In this document: positions 1 to 6,532 of the stretch, in pieces
Numbering within the stretch: position 1 is the first letter of the stretch
How the letters are laid out: every line of letters starts with the position of its first letter
Assembly: GCA_014523485.1 (NCBI GenBank)
Contig: JAATVK010000260.1
Coordinates: 1 to 10,313, forward strand
Source: Nitrososphaerales archaeon TH5894
Lineage (GTDB): Archaea; Thermoproteota; Nitrososphaeria; Nitrososphaerales; Nitrososphaeraceae
DNA length: 10,313 nt
Direction: 5' to 3'
The notes under the pieces: generated by a model
Databases searched by the model: none
What the model was told of the DNA's origin: nothing
The model's input: only the letters and a program-made list of their open reading frames with translations
Program-made: the position numbers and the translations under genes

Positions 1-1
1 A

Positions 2-88
2 AAAATAACTTCAACAATTGAAGTCCTAACTAATTTAAGACCTAGAGATTCACTAACTATACAAACAGAGATTGAGGAAACTTCTTAG
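2..88 (+). CDS. C-terminal end of an unidentified protein (5' part outside window)
   Basis: A plus-strand reading frame is open from the left edge for 28 codons and ends at TAG 86-88. Its translation includes the stretch IEVLTNLRPRDSLTIQTEIE, which has a mixed hydrophobic, charged and proline composition typical of real protein and unlike the low-complexity output of the AT-rich spacers here. I do not recognise the family from this tail. It converges on the S25e gene, whose stop begins only 21 bases further on, leaving no room for a separate terminator. The start lies upstream of the window. That it is coding is an inference from composition and from the tight convergent packing. Confidence 0.5.
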   Translation, partial: KITSTIEVLTNLRPRDSLTIQTEIEETS

Positions 89-109
89 ACCAGAACATGC
101 AAAGTTTTG

Positions 110-433
110 TTAAGTAGTATTTAAAGAGTAAACTTTATGTCCACTATATCCTCCAATGAATTTGACAATTCCTTTTGATTCTAAATTTCTGATATAATAA
201 TTTGCGATTGATATTTTTACACCTAATACTTTTGATATAGATTGCACAGTAATTGCCTTCATTCCTTTTAGTATAGTTGTATCATTGATATCTTCTATTA
301 ATACAGAAGATTTATGTTTTTGACTTTTGAATTGAGGCTTTGTTTCATCCTTCTTAGATTTGTTACTAGCATCGCTTGGTTGTTGTCCGGTAGTTTTAGA
401 GGAACTTAGCGTCTTTTTCTTAACTCCACCCAT
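110..433 (-). CDS. rps25e: 30S ribosomal protein S25e
   Basis: This 107-residue protein is a small-subunit ribosomal protein of archaea and eukaryotes. The first ~45 residues are a basic, disordered-looking tail rich in Lys, Ser and Gln. Residues ~48-107 form the S25e winged-helix domain: the segment ITVQSISKVLGVKISIANYY is the helix-turn-helix part, and the LESKGIVKFIGG...HKVYSL segment is the wing. Length and the Lys-rich tail fit archaeal S25e. The ATG at 431-433 is chosen because a TATA-like box is centred about 26 bases upstream and no Shine-Dalgarno sequence is visible, which fits a leaderless transcript. The gene diverges from the DNA ligase gene across a 96-base shared promoter region and converges on the partial gene at the left edge. 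A winged-helix DNA-binding protein is the only real alternative, and the domain sequence favours S25e. Confidence 0.88.
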   Translation of the reverse strand: MGGVKKKTLSSSKTTGQQPSDASNKSKKDETKPQFKSQKHKSSVLIEDINDTTILKGMKAITVQSISKVLGVKISIANYYIRNLESKGIVKFIGGYSGHKVYSLNTT

Positions 434-455
434 ATTAATTACTTGATACCTTTTT

Positions 456-463
456 ATTTATAA
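456..463 (-). promoter_or_regulatory. TATA-like box of rps25e
   Basis: Read on the minus strand this is TTATAAAT, centred about 26 bases before the S25e ATG. That is the archaeal TATA-to-transcription-start distance, so transcription would begin at or next to the ATG. Motif and spacing are seen directly; promoter activity is inferred. Confidence 0.6.
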
Positions 464-497
464 GTATTACACTTGTTTATGAAAATTCAAATCATAT

Positions 498-505
498 TTT
501 ATAAA
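498..505 (+). promoter_or_regulatory. TATA-like box of the DNA ligase gene
   Basis: TTTATAAA lies about 28 bases before the TTG start of the ligase gene and supports a leaderless message starting at that TTG. It is about 40 bases from the opposing TATA box of rps25e, so the two pre-initiation complexes may be close enough to affect each other. Confidence 0.6.
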
Positions 506-529
506 TAATCAACTTAACAAGAATAATTA

Positions 530-2287
530 TTGGATTTTTCACCTATAGCAGAAATTTTTGAAGATATGTACAAGACTAATAGTAGATTAGTATTAATAGA
601 TCACTTAGTCACTCTTTTTAACAGGACTCCCTTTATTATAATCAAAAAAATAATTTATCTTCTTCAAGGAAAACTATCTCCAGCATATGAAGGAGTCGAA
701 TTAGGACTAGGAGAAAAATTGACCATAAAGGCTATAGCAGAGTCTTCAGGAATTAGTGTTAAAGAAGTTGAAGTGAAATTTGGTAGTGTAGGAGATTTAG
801 GAGAAGTTGCAAAAGAAATTGCAAAAAATAAGTATCAACAGACCCTCATTAGAGAGAAAATTACTATAGAAAGAATATACTCGACCTTTGAAAAAATAGC
901 AAAAAGCACAGGATCACAATCTCAATTTATTAAACTTCGTTTAATTAGTAGTTTATTGAATGATGCCACTCCCTTAGAAAGTAAATATATCATAAAATTT
1001 CTCCTAGGCACTTTGAGATTAGGTATCGCTGAATATTCTATAATTGATGCTTTGGCAATAGCCTATACAGGAAATAAAAACAACAGGAAAAAGATAGAAG
1101 AAACTTATAATGTCTATACTGATCTAGGAACAATTGCAGAAATATTATGTAAGAGAAATTTAGAAGGTTTAAATCAATTACAAATGACTCCACTAAAACC
1201 CATTCGACCAATGCTAGCAGAAAGAATATTGGATCCTACAGAAGGATTAAAAAAAGCGGATGGTAAAATAGCCTTTGAATATAAACTTGATGGTGAAAGA
1301 GTCCAAATCCACAAAGATGATTCGGAAGTACAATTATTTTCTCGAAGTCTTGAGAAAATAACTAAGCATTATCCAGATATTGTGGATTCAATTAAGAAAT
1401 TTTCCATTCAAAACTGCATTTTAGAAGCTGAAATAGTACCACTTGACTTGGAGACTAAAAGGATTCAACCATTTCAGGAATTAATGCACAGAAAAAGAAA
1501 ATACAACATAGAGAACGTTATAATGAAGTATCCGATCAAGGTATTCCTATTTGATATCCTATATTTAGAAGGAAAAGATTTAACTGAATATGAGTACACA
1601 AAAAGAAGAGCAATTTTAGAATCTACAGCTAAGAAAAATAGGAATAACTCTATAGAGGTAGTAAAGCAGATTGTTTCATCAGAACTAAAAGACATAGAGA
1701 TTTTTTTTCGGAATGCCAAAGATGATGGTTGTGAAGGATTAATGTTAAAGCAATTAAATAGTAAATATAGAGCAGGTGCAAGGGAATTCTTATGGATGAA
1801 GTTAAAAAAAGAATATGATAATACATTAGGGGATAATTTTGATCTTACAGTAATTGGAGCATTATTAGGTAGAGGAAAGCGTACAGGCTACTATGGAGCT
1901 CTTTTATTAGCGGTATATGACAAAAATTCTGATACATTTCAAAGTATTTGTAAAGTAGGAACGGGATTTTCTGATCGGGATTTAGAACTTATTTATAATG
2001 AACTAAAAAATTATGTTGTCGAAAAGAAGTATTATAATGTAAATAGTAATTTGAAAATGGATATATGGTTTACACCTAAATTAGTTCTAGAAGTTATAGC
2101 CTCTGAAATTACTCTCAGTCCATTGCATACAGCTGCTTACGGTTTAGTACAAAAAAATTTTGGACTAGCTTTAAGGTTTCCCAAATATTCGGGAAGAATA
2201 CGAGTTGATAAAAAACCAGAAGATTCTACAAATACAAGTGAATTAATACAACTTTTTAATAGGCAAGTCAAACGAAACAAATTATAA
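530..2287 (+). CDS. lig: ATP-dependent DNA ligase (archaeal replicative type)
   Basis: This 585-residue enzyme seals nicks in duplex DNA, joining Okazaki fragments and completing excision repair through an enzyme-AMP intermediate. The N-terminal ~215 residues are the all-helical DNA-binding domain. The adenylation domain (~220-430) starts near RPMLAERI. Its motif I EYKLDGER carries the adenylated lysine K252, motif IIIa is FLFDILY around F341/D342, motif IV is EGLMLK (402-407) and motif V is WMKLKKEY (422-429, with K424 and K426). The remaining ~155 residues are the OB-fold domain (TVIGALLGRGKRTGYYGALL and after). Length matches archaeal LigI-type ligases. The start is TTG; the next in-frame ATG is residue 13 and would cut into the conserved first helix, while the TATA box spacing supports the TTG. 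No change is seen in a catalytic residue. Confidence 0.95.
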   Translation: MDFSPIAEIFEDMYKTNSRLVLIDHLVTLFNRTPFIIIKKIIYLLQGKLSPAYEGVELGLGEKLTIKAIAESSGISVKEVEVKFGSVGDLGEVAKEIAKNKYQQTLIREKITIERIYSTFEKIAKSTGSQSQFIKLRLISSLLNDATPLESKYIIKFLLGTLRLGIAEYSIIDALAIAYTGNKNNRKKIEETYNVYTDLGTIAEILCKRNLEGLNQLQMTPLKPIRPMLAERILDPTEGLKKADGKIAFEYKLDGERVQIHKDDSEVQLFSRSLEKITKHYPDIVDSIKKFSIQNCILEAEIVPLDLETKRIQPFQELMHRKRKYNIENVIMKYPIKVFLFDILYLEGKDLTEYEYTKRRAILESTAKKNRNNSIEVVKQIVSSELKDIEIFFRNAKDDGCEGLMLKQLNSKYRAGAREFLWMKLKKEYDNTLGDNFDLTVIGALLGRGKRTGYYGALLLAVYDKNSDTFQSICKVGTGFSDRDLELIYNELKNYVVEKKYYNVNSNLKMDIWFTPKLVLEVIASEITLSPLHTAAYGLVQKNFGLALRFPKYSGRIRVDKKPEDSTNTSELIQLFNRQVKRNKL

Positions 2288-2724
2288 TGTTTTGCTATCT
2301 GTTCATTCAGCAATATTACAAGAATTATTTCTTAAAAATATCTCTAAATAAGCAATTTTTCATTCGTTTAACGAAATGAATTCATATACAATAATTATAA
2401 TTTTTAATTTAAATTAATAGACCAGCGATTAATTTTATTTCAAAGATATCATGGTTACAAGACCAAAGTTAAATTGCAAATAAATAATCAGTAAGAACTA
2501 TAAACTCATATACCTTTGATAAAAACAATTTTAAAGTTAATACTTTTAGATAAAGATTTTTCTAAACCACTTTATCTTTGTTACGTGATGAAACAAATGA
2601 ACAAGTATAGCTAAGAGTTGCTAATACTTTGGAAATATAATTCTATGAACAAAAATAATTTTTAAGTTAGGTATTTGTCTACAGGTATAGCACATAATTT
2701 AGTACTGACACCATCAGAGAAATT
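2288..2724. other. 437-base gene-free stretch between convergent genes
   Basis: This lies between the 3' end of the ligase gene and the 3' end of the 48-residue zinc-finger-like gene. All six frames are densely interrupted by stops, and I find no tRNA-like fold. It holds short T-runs (for example 2356-2360 and 2401-2405) that could help end ligase transcription, and one clear 8-bp hairpin at 2548-2577. A perfect C-box-like GTGATGA sits at 2585-2591, but no D box (CTGA) lies at the spacing of archaeal C/D guide RNAs. The stretch is unusually long for this compact region and could hide a non-coding RNA; nothing beyond this is supported. Confidence 0.6.
2548..2577. repeat. 8-bp inverted repeat (potential hairpin) in the gene-free gap
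   Basis: AGATAAAG at 2548-2555 pairs perfectly with CTTTATCT at 2570-2577, leaving a 14-base loop. The stem is AT-rich, so it is weak and could occur by chance in this composition. No T-tract follows directly on either strand, so it does not look like an intrinsic terminator. Confidence 0.4.
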
Positions 2725-2871
2725 TTAATTATCATCTCTCATATTTTTCATTGGTTTTAGAGGAGGAGGTAATTTTTCCAATTTATGTGTTGGATTAGCA
2801 AGATAATGACGGGAAGCTCCTTCACCAGAAAGAACGATATTACATTCTAAACATTTGTATTTTATAGCCAT
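2725..2871 (-). CDS. 48-residue CxxC...H...H zinc-finger-like microprotein
   Basis: The minus-strand frame runs from ATG (2871-2869) to TAA and encodes 48 residues. It opens MAIKYKCLECNIVLSGEGAS and continues through RHYLANPTHK to a proline-rich PPPLKP segment and an acidic end. C7 and C10 (CxxC) with H22 and H29 give C-x2-C-x11-H-x6-H, close to a C2H2 zinc finger although the histidine spacing is longer than the classic 3-5. The preceding aromatic-basic strand (IKYKC) is also typical of the fold. The gene lies 91 bases after the aCPSF1 stop on the same strand, either co-transcribed or driven by a promoter in the gap, and a perfect dyad lies 11 bases before its ATG. Such small fingers bind nucleic acid or protein; no partner can be named. 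Its coding nature rests on the motif and the protein-like composition amid non-coding sequence. Confidence 0.72.
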   Translation of the reverse strand: MAIKYKCLECNIVLSGEGASRHYLANPTHKLEKLPPPLKPMKNMRDDN

Positions 2872-2882
2872 AAACCAGCCCA

Positions 2883-2904
2883 GAAGTATGTAAAAACATA
2901 CTTC
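2883..2904. repeat. Perfect 9-bp inverted repeat upstream of the microprotein gene
   Basis: GAAGTATGT (2883-2891) and ACATACTTC (2896-2904) are exact inverted repeats around an AAAA loop. Relative to the microprotein ATG the dyad spans about -12 to -33, covering where a TATA box would sit if the message were leaderless. If instead transcription starts from the TTTATTAAT-like element at 2931-2939, the dyad forms a hairpin in a short 5' leader. It could be a repressor operator, an RNA hairpin, or part of 3'-end formation for aCPSF1. No T-tract follows the stem directly. Confidence 0.6.
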
Positions 2905-2936
2905 CCTAAAAAGTCTATTGTTTAAGCTAAATTAAT

Positions 2937-2953
2937 AAAAAAAATTAAAAAAA
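2937..2953 (-). terminator. Two T-tracts after the aCPSF1 gene
   Basis: On the minus strand the aCPSF1 stop is followed, after about nine bases, by T7 (2953-2947), AA and T8 (2944-2937). Archaeal RNA polymerase terminates at U-rich tracts without needing a hairpin, and aCPSF1 itself is known to promote such termination. Placement and length are good; function is inferred. Confidence 0.6.
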
Positions 2954-2962
2954 TCCTCACAA

Positions 2963-5038
2963 TTATCGTAATTTTAGAATTTCTCTAATATCAGGAACAG
3001 ATGATCTTATTCCTAATTTATTATAAATTGTACTTGCAGTATTTTCAGACTTAGTGCGTTCCCCATGATTCACTAATACTCGCTTAGGTTTTATTCGGGA
3101 AACGAAATTCAATATTTGATTAAAATCACTATGTCCACTAAATCCATCAATTTTTTGAGTTTTACATTTTAAAGGAATAACTTTGACTTTGCCATTTTTC
3201 TCCATCATACTAACCTCATTAGTATTTCCATCAAGAACCCTCCTTCCTAAAGTTCCATTGATTTGGTATGATACAAAAATTATTTTATTATTTTCTTGTG
3301 TTACAATTTCTTTAAAATATTCAACTGAAGGACCACCCTCCAACATACCTGAGGTGGCCATGATAATAGCTGGATTTGGGTCTTTTAATACTTCATCTCT
3401 TTTCCCCCATCCATTAACTACGGTAAAATATTCCGATTGAAAAGGGTTAATTCCCTGAGAAACTGACCGCCTTACATCCTGGCCAAGATAATGTGCGTAA
3501 GACATATGTATAGCACTCGCTTCTGAAATCATTCCTTCAATATAAATAGGTGCTTCAATAAGTCTACCTTCTTTCATCTCTTTATCTAGTACAAGCATAA
3601 TCTCTTGTGCACGTCCTACAGCAGGAACTGGAATAAGGACTTTGCCACCATTGGTCAATGTTTTATTAATGTTCTCAGTAAAACTATTATAAACTACTCT
3701 CTGATCTGGCATTAGATCACTAGATGCGCCGTATGTACTTTCAGTAATCAATGTTTCTACCCTAGGATAATTTGAAACGGCACTGTCTAATAACTGGGTT
3801 TTGGCATATTTATAATCGCCAGAATAGAGGATATTATGAGCTCCTGAAATGTTAAGATGAACAGTCGCACTCCCCATTATGTGTCCAGCATTATTTAGTG
3901 TAATTGTAATATCTGGTGAAATATCGGTCGGTTTTCCGTAAGGTAGTGTTATACAATGTTTTATTATTTCATTTATATCTCGTATTTCATATGGACAATA
4001 AACACCATTGTTTTGGGAAATTTTTATTGAATCTAATTGAAGTAAATTCATTAAAGGTAATGTTGGTTCAGTACAATAAACTGGGCCGTCGTATCCATAT
4101 TTGAATAATGTTGGCAAAAATCCTTGATGGTCTATATGAGCATGACTAATTATTATAGCATCTAATTCATCCAATTTAAAATCAAACCAATCGATTCTGG
4201 GGTAGGCATCAATAGAATTATTCTCACCTGGATTGATTCCACAATCCAACATGATTTTACTCTCTGAAGTCACAACAATAAAACAAGACCTTCCTACTTG
4301 TTTTACTCCACCTAGACAGAATATATAAACTTCCTTGTTATTCCAAGTTTTATTTTGTTTATTATTTAATAAAGTCCTTTCTGATATATTGCCTTTTTGA
4401 GTTTCATCTTCTTTCATAATTAGTGGTTCTCGAAAAACTCTTTTACCTAATTCTCGAAGAAAGTTACTTCGTTCTTTTGAAGAGCTTTTCAAAATTGTAT
4501 GTATATTTTTTATACTCAGTGAAGGAATGTGAGGAGAACGTCTTAAATGTGCTATCCAACCTGTAGCTTCAGCTATACTGATAATAGTCTCAGAAATAAC
4601 TGCTTCAGGTTTATTAACCTCCAGGACTACTTCGCCTGTTGCATCATCACAAAATAGAGCAGAGACAACTACATCTTTAGGTAATATTCGAGATACAATA
4701 GACCTTGTTTCGTCTTCTTTCAGTCTAATTGATTGATCAGATTTTACTACAAATCTTTTCTTTAAGTTCTTGGACAAAGACGATAAATAATATGTTAATT
4801 CTGTAAGAGAAAACCTGGGATTTTTTGTATATAATGCAATATTTGGTCCTTCAAACCTAGCAGTGGTAATTTGTGACTCTTTAGGGATAGATTCAAAAAT
4901 CGTTTTTATTATTTCTTCTTCATCTTTTACATATTTAGGATTTCGATAACTTTTATCTAGTGGTTGACTTTTAGTCTCACTAATAAATGATTTATCATTA
5001 TTGTTTTTATCATTACCATTTCCATTATTTTTTTTCAT
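2963..5038 (-). CDS. KH-domain beta-CASP ribonuclease / transcription termination factor aCPSF1 (FttA)
   Basis: This archaeal relative of CPSF73 cleaves RNA at U-rich 3' ends and drives transcription termination. Numbered from the ATG at 5038 (691 residues), it has an Asn/Lys-rich tail (1-~20), two KH-like domains (~35-105 and ~120-170), a linker (~200-235), and a metallo-beta-lactamase core interrupted by beta-CASP. Catalytic motifs are intact: SHAHIDH (H299, H301, D303, H304), AGHIMGS (H386), SGDY (D408), ITESTYG (E433), FSGHSDF (H636) and VNHGE (H658). A TTG three codons upstream (5047) is an alternative start and is closer to leaderless spacing from the TATA box. The protein is somewhat longer than I expect for the family, from the tail and the linker. 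The KHb loop, usually KPGxVIGxGG-like, reads KPEAVISET, so the GxxG is lost. A DNA-specific nuclease is unlikely given the KH domains. Confidence 0.93.
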   Translation of the reverse strand: MKKNNGNGNDKNNNDKSFISETKSQPLDKSYRNPKYVKDEEEIIKTIFESIPKESQITTARFEGPNIALYTKNPRFSLTELTYYLSSLSKNLKKRFVVKSDQSIRLKEDETRSIVSRILPKDVVVSALFCDDATGEVVLEVNKPEAVISETIISIAEATGWIAHLRRSPHIPSLSIKNIHTILKSSSKERSNFLRELGKRVFREPLIMKEDETQKGNISERTLLNNKQNKTWNNKEVYIFCLGGVKQVGRSCFIVVTSESKIMLDCGINPGENNSIDAYPRIDWFDFKLDELDAIIISHAHIDHQGFLPTLFKYGYDGPVYCTEPTLPLMNLLQLDSIKISQNNGVYCPYEIRDINEIIKHCITLPYGKPTDISPDITITLNNAGHIMGSATVHLNISGAHNILYSGDYKYAKTQLLDSAVSNYPRVETLITESTYGASSDLMPDQRVVYNSFTENINKTLTNGGKVLIPVPAVGRAQEIMLVLDKEMKEGRLIEAPIYIEGMISEASAIHMSYAHYLGQDVRRSVSQGINPFQSEYFTVVNGWGKRDEVLKDPNPAIIMATSGMLEGGPSVEYFKEIVTQENNKIIFVSYQINGTLGRRVLDGNTNEVSMMEKNGKVKVIPLKCKTQKIDGFSGHSDFNQILNFVSRIKPKRVLVNHGERTKSENTASTIYNKLGIRSSVPDIREILKLR

Positions 5039-5076
5039 ATTAATCAAATTTTTTCTTTTAATCCAATAATACCAAT

Positions 5077-5084
5077 TATATATT
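5077..5084 (-). promoter_or_regulatory. TATA-like box of the aCPSF1 gene
   Basis: On the minus strand the context is AAATATATAATT. Its centre predicts a transcription start near 5054, about 7 bases before TTG 5047 and 16 before ATG 5038. This gives aCPSF1 its own promoter in the 174-base gap downstream of the M50 protease gene, so the two need not form an operon. Confidence 0.45.
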
Positions 5085-5212
5085 TATTTTAAAATAAAGT
5101 ATCAATAAACATAAATTGAATCATATTTATTATTTATATCTCCATTAATATAGTTTTAGTCATATATTAATTAATTCAGTTACAATATAAGTGAAAATAA
5201 TTTTTTCTTTTC

Positions 5213-6436
5213 TTATCTTAAAACCCATGGCAAAGTAAATGCCAATATGACTATAATTACAAAAACGATACTTAAAATTGTAAAGGGTTTGATTTTCCTA
5301 TTAGTTTTAATTTTGTTTTCAAGTAGTGTACCATACCACTGGCCTCCATCCAACATGGTTATAGGAAGGGCATTGAATATACCTACATTAAAGTTGATAA
5401 ACCAAATCCAAAACAGTAGATTTGCAATAAATGGGAAAACAGGGCCAAAAATAGTGGAAGAGTAATAAGAAGACATACTATCAGAGTAAGGAACAAGATT
5501 TTGTTGCAAAGTGGGAGGCATAAGAATTGCCAATGGATTAGTCAAAAAAAGATTTTTGTAATTATCTAATACCAATGCAGGATCAAAAAATGCATCTGTA
5601 AGGGTAACTCCTAATACACCTTTACCTTCTGAAATAGATGGAGGAAGTTTAACAGATTTAATTAATTCTCTATCGCCTTCTGATATCCATTTCATTTCTA
5701 TTGTTGTACCTAAATTATCTCTCAATATTTTCCTAAGTTCATCAACATCCTCAATAGGTTCTGCATTAATATGAGTAATAAGAGAATTCTTTGAAAGACC
5801 AATCGATTGAGCTAAAGAATTCTCTCCAATAGTTAAAACAGTAATACCTGTTTCATCACCCTGAATATGAGACACAGGAGTAAGAGAAGAGATCAAAAGA
5901 AAAAGTAACCCAAAGGAAATACCTGCCAGGACCATGTTGTTCAAGGGACCTGCAGTAAGAATGGCACTTTTTTGTTTAAAAGTTGTTTTATTTAATTCAT
6001 CTTGTTGGATATTTACAAATGCACCAATAGGGATCCCTAAAAACAATACAATACCAGTCGATTCGACTTTTGTCTTATAAACTCTGGCAACTATACCATG
6101 TCCCGCCTCATGAATGATAATAGTAATTACTAATCCAATCCAGCCATACGTCCATGGTAAAATAGGATTCAATCCTGGAATCAATAGATTGCCTTGGGGT
6201 CCAATTTCGCGAATACCTTCCCTTGCAGAATCATTTGAAAATAGGACGAGAAGGGAACCCAAAATTAAAAAAACAGCTAATGCTGTTATTAAAGGCATTA
6301 AATAAATATTGAATGAAGCATAAGTCTTACCTATTCTAGAATTCGCTACTGTGTCAAAAAACCGTAATCCAAATGGGGTATGAATTAGTATTAACGGCAA
6401 TTTGAGCTCAAAATTAATCCCTAAGTTTTTTTGCAA
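5213..6436 (-). CDS. Site-2-type M50 intramembrane metalloprotease with PDZ domain
   Basis: This 407-residue multi-pass membrane protein belongs to the S2P/M50 family, which cuts substrates within the membrane, often in stress signalling. Zinc-ligand motif HEAGHG is at 109-114 (H109, H113, catalytic E110) in a membrane helix, and the distal motif NALPITMLDGG at 355-365 supplies the third ligand D363. Membrane segments lie around 44-67, 97-118, 160-187, 333-358 and 384-404. A PDZ domain occupies ~195-265 (VTVLTIGENSLAQSIGL onward), placed as in other PDZ-bearing site-2 proteases. The N-terminal soluble part (~1-43) precedes the first helix. The start is TTG: an in-frame TAA lies just upstream, and ATTTAAAT is centred about 28 bases before it. 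Substrate is unknown; no anti-sigma-like partner is in view, as expected for an archaeon. Confidence 0.92.
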   Translation of the reverse strand: MQKNLGINFELKLPLILIHTPFGLRFFDTVANSRIGKTYASFNIYLMPLITALAVFLILGSLLVLFSNDSAREGIREIGPQGNLLIPGLNPILPWTYGWIGLVITIIIHEAGHGIVARVYKTKVESTGIVLFLGIPIGAFVNIQQDELNKTTFKQKSAILTAGPLNNMVLAGISFGLLFLLISSLTPVSHIQGDETGITVLTIGENSLAQSIGLSKNSLITHINAEPIEDVDELRKILRDNLGTTIEMKWISEGDRELIKSVKLPPSISEGKGVLGVTLTDAFFDPALVLDNYKNLFLTNPLAILMPPTLQQNLVPYSDSMSSYYSSTIFGPVFPFIANLLFWIWFINFNVGIFNALPITMLDGGQWYGTLLENKIKTNRKIKPFTILSIVFVIIVILAFTLPWVLR

Positions 6437-6460
6437 ACAAAATTATTACTACCAGAGACT

Positions 6461-6468
6461 ATTTAAAT
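6461..6468 (-). promoter_or_regulatory. TATA-like box of the M50 protease gene
   Basis: The palindromic ATTTAAAT is centred about 28 bases before the TTG start on the minus strand, supporting a leaderless message and that start codon. The region 6437-6532 is shared with the divergent glycosylase gene. Confidence 0.5.
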
Positions 6469-6500
6469 CAATCATTGATGACTGTACTACTTCTAAAATC

Positions 6501-6517
6501 TATTAATAATTTTATTT
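6501..6517 (+). promoter_or_regulatory. TATA-like region of the DNA glycosylase gene
   Basis: TATTAATAAT (6501-6510) runs into TTTTATTT (6510-6517). The first is centred about 27 bases and the second about 19 bases before the TTG at 6533. Either could be the TATA box; the first has the better spacing for a leaderless start. Confidence 0.4.
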
Positions 6518-6532
6518 ACATCACTAAATTAA

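Noticed and set aside
8..24. ACTTCAA-CAA-TTGAAGT inverted repeat near the left edge
   Set aside because: It lies inside the probable partial coding sequence and is a short 7-bp dyad, likely incidental.
1474..1719. 81-codon minus-strand open frame inside the ligase gene
   Set aside because: It lies opposite intact conserved adenylation-domain coding sequence and its translation matches no family I know; it is a shadow frame.
2365..2377. Near-palindrome TTCGTTTAACGAA after the ligase gene
   Set aside because: The arms are six bases around a single base, so it cannot form a useful hairpin. No T-tract follows directly.
2585..2591. GTGATGA resembling the C box of an archaeal C/D guide RNA
   Set aside because: No D box (CTGA) or C'/D' pair lies within about 60 bases; the nearest CTGA is about 110 bases away. 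A 7-base match alone is not enough.
3183..3440. Plus-strand open frame opposite aCPSF1, and similar frames at 3916, 5247 and 6114
   Set aside because: All lie antisense to intact conserved proteins, without promoter or motif support.
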